From Mangrovivirga cuniculi (lineage in GTDB: Bacteria; Bacteroidota; Bacteroidia; Cytophagales; Cyclobacteriaceae), in contig NZ_CP028923.1 of assembly GCF_005166025.1 (NCBI RefSeq), forward strand, positions 3,598,001-3,662,000: a stretch of 64,000 bases of DNA. The letters are read 5' to 3'. Position 1 is the stretch's first letter, and every line of letters begins with the position of its first letter. Shown here in pieces: positions 17,457 to 28,513 of this stretch. Below the pieces are notes generated by a model. It was not told the origin of the DNA and made no database searches. It worked only from the letters and a program-made list of their open reading frames with translations. The translations under genes were made by a program, and so were the position numbers.

Positions 17457-18107
17457 ATGAACATTCCAAACCCTTTAAATAAAACGAGCATTTCATTTCT
17501 GCTATTTTTCTTCACGGTGGTAGTTATTAAGTCTCAATCATACAATGTTAGACTTACGAATAGAATTGATTCCGATATTTTTGATCCGGTAAAAATCTAC
17601 CTGAAAAATGATAGTATAAAAGAAGGTTTTGGACTTATTCCTTACCCCTTTTCAGATCAAGTTCTTTTCGTCGAGGAAAAAGCAGGTTAAAAGGAGATAA
17701 CGAACGAGGAATGGGAAATATATTATCCCAGAGAAATTAATAAGATGGAATTAAATAGTAAAATGTATTATCCTGTAAACTCAAGGGGGAGTGGAGGAAC
17801 TCAAATATTTCTATTTAAAATGTATGAAAATGAATCGATTATATTTTATTCAGGATATGAAACCATTGATGAACTCAGTGAGGGTGGAAAAACGGTAGTT
17901 CATGTTCATATAAAAACTGAAGAAAAATCAGAAAAGATAATAATTAACTTTAGTAAGGATCATCAAAAAATACCGAAAAAATTGGCAAGAAACCTTAATA
18001 ATTGCAGTCAATTATACGATGAAATTGAAACAGGTAAATATCAAAAATCTGTATCTGATTTCATTAAACTACTTGATTTTTATGATGAAAACTGCATTAT
18101 AAATTAA
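17457..18107 (+). pseudogene. Secreted protein gene interrupted by an in-frame stop
   Basis: One reading frame runs from 17457 to 18107 but is cut by TAA at 17688-17690 (codon 78). The first part has a signal peptide (SISFLLFFFTVVVIKSQSY) and ends LFVEEKAG. After the stop, the same frame continues KEITNEEWEIYYPREINKM without a gap, so the two halves are clearly one ancestral protein of about 216 residues. I do not recognise the family; a VEEKAG-K-EIT pattern followed by short beta segments suggests a small secreted beta-rich protein. A single substitution (for example CAA or AAA to TAA) would explain the break. Confidence 0.65.
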
Positions 18108-18211
18108 AACATTACCAGGAAATTTACTTTACAATATAGTTTCACTTTTCTTCAATTTACGTTTTTTAAAAATTAGCTGATTGGAAGACAAAGGCAAGAG
18201 ATGCCAACATT

Positions 18212-18238
18212 AGCACAAGATTGTTCTTGTGCTTTTTT
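18212..18238 (+). terminator. Rho-independent terminator
   Basis: A perfect 9-bp stem AGCACAAGA/TCTTGTGCT (18212-18220, 18225-18233) with a TTGT loop is followed by six T. It lies about 105 bp beyond the broken gene. Confidence 0.8.
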
Positions 18239-18374
18239 GTTTACATTTATAATACTGACAAAAGACCATATAACCAGTTTTAAATACAAGGTTTGTGGAT
18301 AAAGATACTTCTTGATTATTGTCAATATTGGTTAATCCACAGGCATACTATTCTTAACCTCAGCACGCCACTAT

Positions 18375-18600
18375 ATCCATTAGTAAACGGTTACTAACGG
18401 CTACAATACTACCCGCTTACTATCGGTTATAAACGTTTACTAACAGGTATAAATAAAAGAAATCATTTGAATTTGACCTGGAAACAGGTATTTTTAGGTT
18501 TTTAAGGGATTTATCAAATACCAAAACAACGATAAATATATAATGTATAAACGCGACAGAGTGGCTAACAGCCATTTGATAGGCATTATTAAATACAATA
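18375..18600 (+). repeat. Dispersed element R5 (motif array, promoter, leader)
   Basis: A long array: GTAAACGGTTACTAACGG, CTACAATACTACCCGC, TTACTATCGGTTATAAACG, TTTACTAACAG, GTATAAATAA, with motifs about 10 bp apart. TTTG at 18466-18469, a 19-nt spacer with CCTGGAAACAGG, and TATTTTTA at 18489-18496 follow. The spacer stem pairs CCTG/CAGG, where R1 and R6 have AGCTG/CAGCT, so it covaries. Distal features are ACAACGAT, a TGGCT-AAC-AGCCA hairpin, and ATAATG/CATTAT outer arms. The promoter would serve the broken gene at 18604. Confidence 0.65.
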
Positions 18601-18603
18601 CAG

Positions 18604-19137
18604 ATGAAAGAGACAGTTGAACTTATTCAAGCCATCCTTACAAGCGTTTCAATTTTAATCGGTGGTGGTTGGGTTTTTTACCGTTTCATTCTTCAATAGG
18701 AAAGATTCCCAAATATCAATTTCACCACAGATATTAATATGATTGGAAAACAAGGAGAGTTTTGGATAGTTGAGCTTACAGCAACAATTGAAAATAGAGG
18801 CAAGGCTCAACACAAAATGTCTAAAATTGGCTTTGACCTAAATGCAATGTTCGAAGATGACCAAGTCGAATCCGAAGAAAAATGGGGAGGTCAAATTAAT
18901 TTTCCACATCGATTGGTATGGGGTTCTTACTTACCTAAACATCAGAAATACTTTTTCGTAGATCCTGGAACTAAAGCTTAGTATTCGTATTTGACAAAAG
19001 TTCCATTGAATACAAACTGTCTTGTTCTTCATTCGAACTTTATTTATTCAAAAAGAAAAAACAAAAAGCATACAGCTGAGAAGACTATTAAAGTTGAAAA
19101 TAAGGAACAAAACAATGTCTTACAAAACCTTCCATGA
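18604..19137 (+). pseudogene. Membrane-anchored protein gene with two in-frame amber codons
   Basis: A single frame from 18604 to 19137 is interrupted by TAG at 18697-18699 (codon 32) and TAG at 18979-18981 (codon 126). The first part is an N-terminal membrane anchor (LTSVSILIGGGWVFYRFILQ). The middle (IGKQGEFWIVELTATIEN, KAQHKMSKIGFDLNAMF) and the end (YSYLTKVPLNTNCLVLHSNF, KKHTAEKTIKV) read on without a shift. The ancestral product is about 177 residues and of unknown function. Both stops are TAG; genes nearby use TAG as a normal terminator (mod, for example), so decay is more likely than recoding. Confidence 0.65.
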
Positions 19138-19374
19138 ATAATCCTTTCCCTTTAAATTAAATAATTAACAAAGAAAATTTAAACTGCCTTATAACAATAT
19201 CTGTTTAGTTATGGCGGCTGAGAGGCCAGTTAAACCACCGAATTCCCGCTGGTTGTCACCATGGTTTTATTTTTGGGAAGTAACTATTATCTTTGAGTAT
19301 CAGCTATGCGATTTTTAATCAGCCGTATGTTTCGGCAGACACCTTAACGTGGCAGGGTAGAATGCAATTTCAAA

Positions 19375-19521
19375 ATGACAGAATCTGAACTTTTAATAGC
19401 ATCCGTCTTAGGCACCATTCTATTTTACACTATTCTTTATCTTGTAATCAGAAGCGCCAAAGGTAAACCTCTGAAGCGAATTTCAATTTTATACGGAATA
19501 CTAATGTTAATTCAATTTTAA
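19375..19521 (+). CDS. 48-residue single-pass membrane peptide
   Basis: A short ORF with one clear hydrophobic helix (LLIASVLGTILFYTILYLVI) followed by a basic tail (RSAKGKPLKR). It ends 11 bp before the next gene. The membrane topology and tight spacing support it as real and possibly co-transcribed with the STM3941-like gene. It could also be a chance ORF; there is no strong ribosome-binding site. Confidence 0.4.
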   Translation: MTESELLIASVLGTILFYTILYLVIRSAKGKPLKRISILYGILMLIQF

Positions 19522-19532
19522 AATCTACTGTT

Positions 19533-20096
19533 TTGAAGAAATCACCTATTGAAATACCACTTAGCAAGTTGAAACTGACTCTTCTTTTGACAGGAGCTGC
19601 AGCTTTTGTCGTTGCAGGATTTCTATTTGCTATTGAACCTGCCAACTTCGGATCACGAATATTCAATAACGAACAAGTAATTAGAATTGTTGGAATCGTC
19701 TCAATGATATTCTTTGGAGTTTGCCTTGTCTTTATACTACGACAACTCTTTGATGACAAAATCGGGCTAAGAATAGATGAAACAGGGATTACTGATAATT
19801 CTAGTGGTGTAAGTGTTGGACATATCGATTGGAACGATATAACTGGCATTGAAACTTTCCAGGTATATCTATCCAAATTTATTGTGTTAGAAACAGATAA
19901 ACCCGACAAATACCTTCAAAGAGCCAGCAACGGGATAACAAAACAGGCTATGCTAGCCAACAATAAAATATGTGGATCTCCACTAACAATCAGCTCGAAC
20001 TCCTTGAAGATCAAACATCAGAAATTGGAGGAACTTATATTAGAAAAGTGGAATGAATACGGCAAAACAGACGCTCTGCAACAAGTGCTTTCATGA
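19533..20096 (+). CDS. STM3941-like membrane protein, TTG start
   Basis: A 187-residue protein beginning MKKSPIEIPLSKLKL from a TTG codon; no ATG is available before the conserved N-terminus. Two membrane helices (about residues 15-33 and 47-67) are followed by a soluble domain with IGLRIDETGITDNSSGVSVG and IDWNDITGIE, as in the STM3941 family of conserved two-TM proteins of unknown function. The flanks (TATGGCGG near 19211, CCGCCATA near 20140, GATGGCGG near 20226) repeat a short motif in both orientations and may mark a cassette boundary. Confidence 0.75.
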   Translation: MKKSPIEIPLSKLKLTLLLTGAAAFVVAGFLFAIEPANFGSRIFNNEQVIRIVGIVSMIFFGVCLVFILRQLFDDKIGLRIDETGITDNSSGVSVGHIDWNDITGIETFQVYLSKFIVLETDKPDKYLQRASNGITKQAMLANNKICGSPLTISSNSLKIKHQKLEELILEKWNEYGKTDALQQVLS

Positions 20097-20256
20097 ATAA
20101 ATGGTTTTCTGTCAGGATATTATTGTGAGATTTAGAAAGTCCGCCATAAGTTTTAAATTTAAATCAAGGCATGGATATGTTCGAGACGAGAGGTTTTAAA
20201 ACCCCGCACTTGCATAGCCAGGTCGATGGCGGTAATTTAAGATCTGAGAGAACACA

Positions 20257-21144
20257 ATGAACACTCTATCCCACATATCGACATTAATAATGCTCACTTT
20301 AGCACCGTTTGCATTTGCACATCCAACGGGCAATATGATAACTGTGGGAGACCATGTTCTTTGGTCTTACATCAATCCGATAAATGATCCAGATCATCAT
20401 GCTTGCATTATGATTTGGGAGAAGAATTCAGAGCCAAAAGTTTTTTTACAATCTGAATATTCTGCAACTGATTACATGTTGTATAATGATCAGGATGACA
20501 TATATATAATTGAAAGGCGACATCAAGAAACTACACAGAGCTTTGAATTTCGACTTCTGAAAGCAACCATTGACAGGAAAGTAGAAGTTATTTGGGATTG
20601 GTCTAAAGATGAATGGCGAATTGGAGAAGGCGGTTTTTTTATGTTATCCGACAATCAAATGATATTTGGAAAATACCCTGAAATTTATTCTTTAAGAAAA
20701 TACGGAAGACCACAGAAATATTTTGATATTGGCCGATCTATAAGAAGAATAAGAGCAGTTGAAAATAACCTAATCCTCCTGCTGGGAGAAAACGCCTGTT
20801 ATTTGACCCGACAAGACGGAAGCATAGTGAAACAATGGAATCAATTGATAGACGAAAAAATTAAGGATGCACCTTTAAACAGGAATCAAATTTTTGATGT
20901 CGATTATAAAAAAGGAAATTTACTAATCGCCTATTGGGGAAAAAGATCATTTGAATGGATAGACAAAAGCGGAGAACGGCAAACTCTTATTCAACAGTCA
21001 GAGCCTCTAACACCGCATTGGGTAGCATTATGGAACAATAATAAACTACTATTTTCTTCTGAACTCATTTTTGACGGAAGTACACCTCAACCTCGATTAA
21101 TTTTAATGGATAATACCGGAAAAAGTAATGTGATATGGAATTGA
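20257..21144 (+). CDS. Secreted beta-propeller-like protein of unknown function
   Basis: A 295-residue protein with a signal peptide ending near PFAFAHP. The rest consists of repeating segments of about 40 residues with Trp/Tyr-rich strands (VLWSYINPIND, VEVIWDWSKDEW, IRRIRAVENNLILLL, KRSFEWIDKSG, PRLILMDNTGKSNVIWN), suggesting a five- to seven-bladed propeller. No catalytic motif is visible. Reading is in the same direction as the rest of the accessory block and there is no close partner. Confidence 0.6.
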   Translation: MNTLSHISTLIMLTLAPFAFAHPTGNMITVGDHVLWSYINPINDPDHHACIMIWEKNSEPKVFLQSEYSATDYMLYNDQDDIYIIERRHQETTQSFEFRLLKATIDRKVEVIWDWSKDEWRIGEGGFFMLSDNQMIFGKYPEIYSLRKYGRPQKYFDIGRSIRRIRAVENNLILLLGENACYLTRQDGSIVKQWNQLIDEKIKDAPLNRNQIFDVDYKKGNLLIAYWGKRSFEWIDKSGERQTLIQQSEPLTPHWVALWNNNKLLFSSELIFDGSTPQPRLILMDNTGKSNVIWN

Positions 21145-21392
21145 CTATTTAAGAGCTCAATCAGGACAAAATGAATAGCATTTCAATTCTCAGTCTATAT
21201 TACCTCTCAATAAAAGAAGATAGGGTCACCACTAAAAGATATTTTAACCAAAACTGCTACGTTGAAAGGCTTCAACATATTGATAGATTATGTATCCAAA
21301 GCCTTTAAAGATTAAAATAAAAAGGCTAAAAAAAAGTTGTACTCCGAGCTTAACTTACAATTAGATTAAGAAAAATTAATTATTTTTTGATA

Positions 21393-22377
21393 TGAATTGG
21401 TTACTAAAGATTATAAAAGGCTGTATTGAATTGGGAGTAAACAATCATATGCAGTATCCCTTAAGCGACAGATATATCTTACTAATATCATTTCACTAAT
21501 TTTAGGAGTGCTTCTGTTAATTTTCTTATCAATAAGGCTATTGTTTTTTGGTAAAGTTTTTTTTGGTGTACTGGATTATGTAATCATTTTACTGATATTT
21601 CTAGCTCCTCTTGCTTTAAATGCTCTTTCAATGACAATAGCTAGCAGATTACTATTATGTATAGCACCGGTTGCCGTTACTTTTTATCAGTTTATAACTC
21701 CACTAGTAAATTTGCAAGGGCAAATCGAAGCATCAATGTATGATGGTGCCAGAATATACCTTATTGCTTTTGGGGTAGTTCCCTATTTACTTTTTGACAA
21801 TAAGACTCCATGGCTACTTGCTTTTGGCGTTTTACCAGTTTTAATATCCATCTTCTTTTTTGATCAAATTATGGCTTTAGCAGGAGTGGGATATAAGCAA
21901 ATGGCACTTAATGACATTGATTATCCGGTTATGTGGCTTAGAACTTCAATTGCATATATTGGAATAAGTTTAATGAGCTTGGTGCTGGTGAACATGGTTA
22001 CTAAAAATGATCAATCAAATCAAGAGTTAATCCAGAGATTAAATGATAAGTCTACTTTAGTTGAACAACAAAATGCTGAGCTTAATGAAGTAAAAAACGA
22101 TCTTCTTGAACTTAATGCAAATTTAGAAAACATTGTCTCAGAAAAGACTCAAAGCATCATAAAGCAAAATCAAGCACTGGCTGAATACGCATTCAGAAAC
22201 GCCCACCAACTGAGAGGTCCAGTTGCACGGGTGCTAGGATTAATTGAATTATCGAACATTACAAATGAAATGGAGTTTGAATGGTTCATTAAAAAAATAG
22301 AAAATGAAATAAAGGACATTGATAAAACAATCAAGGTAATAGGCATAACCCTTGACGGTGCTGATAGTTCTTCCTGA
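21393..22377 (+). CDS. Membrane sensor with HisKA-like domain but no ATPase domain (two apparent frameshifts)
   Basis: The long open part starts at a GTG at 21508, but the N-terminus is recovered upstream from ATG 21393 if two one-base deletions are restored. One lies in the A-run near 21416-21419 (to read IIKSCIELGVNN), the other in the T/A run near 21461-21464 (to read KRQIYLTNIISL). The restored protein is about 328 residues with six or so membrane helices, a coiled coil (ELIQRLNDKSTLVEQQNAEL) and an H-box helix (FRNAHQLRGPVARVLGLIEL). It stops before any HATPase domain. Similar kinase-like sensors without an ATPase occur in Bacteroidota and may act as phosphotransfer or dimerising partners. 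The shifts look like sequencing errors. Confidence 0.6.
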
Positions 22378-22558
22378 TGTCATTTATAGTTTAGGGACTA
22401 TTAAGAAGCAACAAATAAGAATTAAAGTATGAAAATAGATGAAATTGTTTTTCCCAATAATGGAGAAGCATTTGATGTTAATATTGACAATTAACACAAC
22501 AAACAAGCTACAACAATATATTCCATAAAAACCCCTTACCTTTAACCTTAATCCCTTG

Positions 22559-25500
22559 CTAATCAATCACTTTTAAAACCGGGAATTTTAAGTAAAAAGA
22601 AGCTCCTTTTTCTATCTCGCTTTCGCACCAGATATTGCCTTCCATCGCATCAACGTAACGCTTTACTATCGCAAGTCCCAGCCCGGTCGATTTCTCTCCC
22701 CCGGTTGGTTTGGCAGACAGCTTTTGAAATTTGTTAAAAAGCATCTTTTGATCAGATTCATCAATACCGGGTCCGTTGTCATTAACTTCTACTTTAACAT
22801 TATCACTTGAATAATTTACAACAACATTTACCTCCCCGCTGATAGGAGAAAATTTAATCGCATTAGAAAGTAAGTTTTCTAGTATTTGGATAAAAAAGTT
22901 TTTATCCAGCCTGACAAGGCCTTTATTATAGTTAGAAGTTAGTTGCAGTTTGATTTTTTTGTTTTTTGCTTCCTGTAAAAAAGAATCAACTACCTGCCTG
23001 ATTACCTCCACAACATCAAATTCTTCTGTATTCAATTCAATCTTTTTTGCTTCAAGCGCACTGATATCCAGTATTCTCGTAATCATTTGATTCAACCGGT
23101 CAGTGGCATCAATCATCTTATCCGAGCATTGGATTACACTTTTATTATCTGTTTCCAGTTTAATCAAGTGAGCCAGGCCTTTCATTTGATTCAGTGGGCT
23201 TCGTAAATCGTGAGAAACAACATTGATCAAATCATCTTTTTCCTGGTTGAGATCTGTGAGTTCTCTATTCTTACTTCTCAACACTTCACTTTGCTTTTCC
23301 AGTTCTTCAGTTCGTTCTTCTACTTTTTGTTCAAGACTATCATAAAGTATCGCATTTTCTAATGATACGGCCATTTGACCCGATAGAAGCTTAAGTATTT
23401 CAACCCGTCTGACGTTAAACACACCGGTTGTCAGGTTATTTTCCAAATGGATAAATCCTGTGATCTTTTGTTTGTTTATAATAGGAAAACACAAGATTGA
23501 GCGACACGTATTTTCCACAACATATTCATCATCTACAAACCTGTCATCTCTCTGTGCATCTTCAATGATTAATGTCTTTCCTGTTCTCTTAACAAATTGT
23601 ATGATCCGTTCTGAATACAACTTTCCTTCGTTGACTTCATTTTCAAAGGGTTCAGAAATCTCACCTTTCTCATTTATAATTGCCTGTACCTGTAACTGAC
23701 CATCGACATTTAAAATAAACACACCGCTTTGTGCTCCGGCATTTTGGGTGACAATTTTTAATAACTGATGAATGAGCTTTTTGAATTTAATCTCACTTGA
23801 TATAGCAGAGGATGCTTTAATTATGGTTGATAAATCAACGAGTGATAGATCTCCACTGAGTTCATTATAAGTTGTTGATACCACAGTCCCGCTGGAGGAA
23901 AATAAATCCTGCGGACCGGCATAACTTTGTAGCTTCATTACCTTTATAGCCACACCCCATTTTTTATAGGCAGTGTATGCCTTAGTGAAATATTCAGATT
24001 TCTTACTTAAATCACCAATTGAATCATAAAATTTAGCTGCCAGGTCATAAGCTATAGCCAGGTCATTGGTATAGTTATTTTTTGTTGCCTCAACTATACT
24101 TTGATCAAAAAGAATCTGAGCTCTTTCCTGATCCTTATTGAATAAGTGTGCAAAACCTGCCTCTACAATCAGAAACTTATGGCTGAAGTTCATTGGTGCA
24201 TACTTCATCCATTTCTTCATCTTCTTCTGATTACTTTTTATTCTTTTTGACCACTTCCTTCTTAATGATTCAGAATTTGAATTCTGGCATAATCCCAATC
24301 CGATCAACGAGTCATAAAATACATGGTGAGGAATGAATGGTGTACTCATTGCCACTTCCAGTTCGTTTAATTTCTCACTGTGTTCATATGCTAAATGGTA
24401 TTCATCACTCAAAAGATAATGACTCATCTTAAAGAAATGGAAATGAAAAAGAGCTGTCTTATCATTCCTTTTTTCCTGGTGATCATCCTTCTTAAGGAAA
24501 TTATTCTCGTTAAAATACTTCCCAATAAGTTCTGCCGGATTATCAGGATTCTCAGTCAGATTAGCAATGGCTTGCAGATCAATTGAGCTATATAATTCAT
24601 ACGATTTTTGTTTCAACTGACCGATCTTCTTGTGAAAATCTTTAAGTCTTTTTAACAATACCGGTAGGGACTCACCTAATAAGAATGAATGATAAGAATG
24701 AACAAATATTGATCCTGCAGCGAATTCCTGGTCACCCGATTTCAAACCATCCTGATAAGACTCCAGCAGTAAAGGCAAGGATTTATTCAGGTGATCCTTC
24801 CAATGGCTGATAAAGGTGGTAAAGATTAATTTTGTCCTGGAATTCACCTGGCTTGCATCAGGAAAAGAATCAAGCATTTTCAGTGACTCGACACCATAGG
24901 AATACCCCTCATTCATTTTTCCTGATATTCCACAAAGTAAAATACCATAGGCTGCATAGGTAGAAATCAAATTTGTCGACGTACCATACTTTAAGGATAA
25001 CCGAAGCATTTTCATAATTACCAAAGGAAACAACTCCGGGGTCACATGGTAGGCTGCCGATGAAAAACTTAAAATAATCTCAAGGATCGCCAGTGCTTTA
25101 GGATCCTCAATTGGAGGAAGGTCATTAAAATGGCTGGCCTCCTTTTTACCGATTAAATACCTCGTTTTCAAATAACTTATAACGATCTGAAATTTTGTCG
25201 GCTTAACGGGAAAATGAACATCAAAATTCTTCAGAACATTAATCCCCAGGTCAGTGGCTTCCTTATACCTGTTTCTGGCGATTAATGAATAAATCAACAC
25301 CCTGTAAGCATCTACCTGATCGTAAATTGAATCAGACTGGTTAAAAATTTGGTCGCCCAACGTGTCCATTTTCTCATAATCACCAACCAGGTAAGCACAT
25401 TCCATTGCACCAATTATCAGGTCAGGAAATCCCTCATAATCACCTTTGTTTTTTGAAGAAGAGAGTAGCTTAATCGACCGTTCGTATAGAGAAAGAGCAT

Positions 25501-27807
25501 TTTGATAAGCCGATGAAGATTTAGCTTTGATAGCAGCCTTATGATTGAGAACAACAGACTCCCTTCTCAATTCTTTTCCTAATTTCTCATCGGGCCCATT
25601 GTTAAGATGAAAAACTATATCAAAGATCCGATCCATCAACTTTTCAGGATCGATATTCTTAAGCATCTGCTCTCCGATTTTCAGGTGGAGCTCCGATTTC
25701 AATTCTTCTGAAACCATCGAATAGGCTGCCTGCCTGATCCTGTCATGAGAAAACTTATATTGAATACTCTTTTTACGTTCATTATTCTGAACACGACTGT
25801 GTATGTGAATATAATCAGGATTTTCATCCAGTAAAGAAATGTATTGATCTTTTACCAGGTGATAAAGGCAGGCCTCTACCTCGTGCCCGGGTTTATTACT
25901 TATGAGGGATATAGTTTCCAGGTCAAAAACATCACCGATGCATGACCCTAACATTAATATTTCTTTATCCTCTTCATTAAGTTTTTCTATTTTGCGAATC
26001 ATGAACTCTACCACATTATCGGTAAAATTCATTTTTTCCATTTTACTTAGATCAAATTCCCATCTGCCCCCGGCATCATCAGGTTGATGATATATAAGTT
26101 TATTTTCATGAATGGATTGTAAAAATTGATTTACAAAAAAGGGATTACCGGCAGTTTTATCGTGAACCAATTTAGCAAGTGAAGCCCCTTGGTTCTGATT
26201 CATCAAAAAAGTATCACATACCAGGTCTTTGATATGATGTTGAGAAAGTTCACTAAGGTTAATTTTATTAATCTTTATTGAACTATCCAGACTATTTATT
26301 GCTATTGCCGTTGGATGCGAATCATCGATTTCATTATCCCTGTAAGCACCAATAAAATAAAAGTTGTCAATTTCTTCATCGCTAATAATCTTTTTCAATA
26401 AATGCAAGGATGAGCTATTGGCCCACTGCATATCATCGATGAATAAAATTATCGGATGATCATCTGTTGCAATAGCCTTAATGAATTTTAAAAAGGTATA
26501 ATCAAATCGATTTTGAGCCTCATTTATACCCAGTTTAACCAGCGGTTTTTGTTTACCAATGATTAGCTCAAGGTTTGGAATAATATCTGTCAATAGTTTT
26601 CCTTCCGAACCTAAAGCGATTTTCAATGTATCCCGCCAATATTTCAACCTATCTTCATTTTCAGACAACATCTGGTTTGTAAGATAGGTCAGCGCCTGCA
26701 CCAGGGCATGGTAGGGTATATCTTTTTGAAATTGTTCAAATTTACCATGGATAAAATACCCCTTCTTTTTCGTTAGCGGCTTGTACACCTCATAAATAAG
26801 AGAAGTCTTACCCGTTCCGGAATGACCAGTGATGAGTGATATCTCTTTACTCTCTCCCATACTGCCGATTGAATCCAGGAGATCAATAATTTCTTTGTCC
26901 CTGCCATAAAGCTTTGAAGGTGTTAAAAACTTCTCCGAATGATCTTTCCGGCCAATTTCAAATCCCTTAATATTTACTTTAAGCTCAGTTTGGTTGTAAC
27001 AATCCACCAAATCAGCCAGTAATCCACTGGCAGTTTGATAGCGTTGTTCCATGTTTTTTGACAAAAGCTTAGATACTATATCAGAAATAACTTGTGGAAT
27101 AGCATGATCAAGTTCTACTAAGGATACTGGCTGAATTGCCAGGTGAGCATGCACCAGCTCCATAGGGTCTTTGTCAATAAACGGAAGCTGCCCGGAAAAT
27201 AATTCATATAATACCACACCCAGTGAATACAGATCTGACCGCTGATCAACTACGTGATTCACGCGCCCGGTTTGCTCGGGGATATATAAGCGAGTGTCCC
27301 GGCAACATAATTCGAGACATTTTGAACTTCTGTCTTCGTGTTAAGCCTGGTTGCTAATCCGAAATCAATCAAATTAACTTCCTGGTTATTATTTACCAGG
27401 ATATTGTATGAATTTATATCCTTATGAATAATATCATTTTGATGAACTTTTTCAATGACCTTACAAATAGCAATGGCAACTTGCATTCGCTCAATAAAAG
27501 GAGGGGCTAGCTTTTGTAAATACTCTTTTAGGGTAAGGCCTTCGACATAATTAAGAATTACAGCAGGACAACCGTCAACTACAGTCTGTCCATGGGATTT
27601 CCTGACTCCTTTTAAGTCAATTTCTTTTAATAATTCGTATTCATTTAAGATTTGTGAAGTATAAGGGTAAAAATTCCTTTCTTCCCGGATTATCTTAATT
27701 AATACGGATTTATCAAGATCATCATTTTGCTGAAAATAAATAAGCGAGTTTCTTCCCTCAGCTATTTTTTTGGCTTCCTCCCCTTCTAAACGAATTATGT
27801 CTTTCAT
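22559..27807 (-). CDS. Giant Ser/Thr kinase - AAA ATPase - TPR - GAF - histidine kinase (one frameshift)
   Basis: Two adjoining minus-strand reading frames (27807-27259 and 27262-22559) form one gene of about 1749 residues when one base is restored in the run at 27278-27281, joining LAYISP to EQTGRVNHVVD. Order: Ser/Thr kinase (Lys in KSVLIKIIRE, catalytic HKDINSYNILVN, DFG in LIDFGLA); AAA/NACHT-like ATPase (GHSGTGKTSLIYEV); long helical TPR-like region; GAF domain (about 1330-1500); HisKA (VVSHDLRSPLNQMKG) and HATPase (NLLSNAIKF, DNGPGID, TGLGLAIVKRY). This is the known trifunctional architecture of large soluble signalling kinases. It is third in an operon behind MpaB and a membrane protein (14 bp gap). 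The input signal is unknown. Confidence 0.85.
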
Positions 27808-27821
27808 GCTTAAATACTATT

Positions 27822-28502
27822 TTATGGAGCAATGAAATAAGCTAATATTGCACTACCCCAAATCCATAAGCCTTCTAAAACTCCCAAAATCAGGGCTATC
27901 AAAAAACTTTTCCTTTTAACAATCAGATAAATACATACAGGTAATAATAAAGAAATCAAGGCCTCACAGATAATAATGTAATAAGGAGCATTCCAAATCA
28001 TTGAAACATTCTCATACCACCACCAACCGGCATCTTTAGCGAAATTTTCATAAAATGGAATGTACATACCCCCAGCAACAGCCATGATAATTGAAGCCAT
28101 CAGAATGCCTTTCCATCGTATCAAAAGCAAACTATAATATCCTAATTGAACAAATACATTAGCCCATGCAAAAGGCATATATAATGGTGAACTCACCACC
28201 ATTGGTTCATTTCCCGGATAAATTAACGCATTGATCGTTGCTACAGAATAATGATCGGCTATTAACTCCAAAACACCCCCGGTCAGACCAAAAACAAGAA
28301 GTAAAAAGATCAACCTACTCCTGGTTATTACTCCATAAATTATGAATGCCCCAAAAACTAAATAAGTAATTATTGCAGCCGATGTTGGCCCGGCTTTTAA
28401 AATTGAACTTCCTAACGACCAGATCATCATCATTACCTGGGTGCCGACTATAAACCAGGTATTTCTTTTGTTGACACCCCAATTAATCGAACTATTTTCC
28501 AT
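27822..28502 (-). CDS. Seven-helix integral membrane protein of unknown function
   Basis: A 226-residue protein with about seven hydrophobic helices and a conserved-looking loop VLELIADHYSV and PMVVSSPLYMPFAWANVF between helices. The general look recalls carotenoid-biosynthesis-type membrane proteins (Glu/Asp/His in membrane helices), but I cannot assign it. It sits 11 bp downstream of the MpaB gene and 14 bp upstream of the giant kinase, so the three are probably co-transcribed. A shared role in a lipid or terpenoid oxidation response is possible but only inferred from context. Confidence 0.6.
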   Translation of the reverse strand: MENSSINWGVNKRNTWFIVGTQVMMMIWSLGSSILKAGPTSAAIITYLVFGAFIIYGVITRSRLIFLLLVFGLTGGVLELIADHYSVATINALIYPGNEPMVVSSPLYMPFAWANVFVQLGYYSLLLIRWKGILMASIIMAVAGGMYIPFYENFAKDAGWWWYENVSMIWNAPYYIIICEALISLLLPVCIYLIVKRKSFLIALILGVLEGLWIWGSAILAYFIAP

Positions 28503-28513
28503 AAATATAAAAA

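Noticed and set aside
18604-19137. Recoding of TAG as an amino acid
   Set aside because: Other genes in the window, such as mod, end normally with TAG and show no extension, so a general recoding is not supported.
22436-22498. A 20-codon ORF between the convergent sensor and kinase genes
   Set aside because: Too short and without supporting signals.
27250-27300. Phase-variable on/off switching of the giant kinase by its C-run
   Set aside because: The run is only four or five bases, too short for efficient slippage, and the same kind of loss occurs in unrelated genes, pointing to sequencing error.
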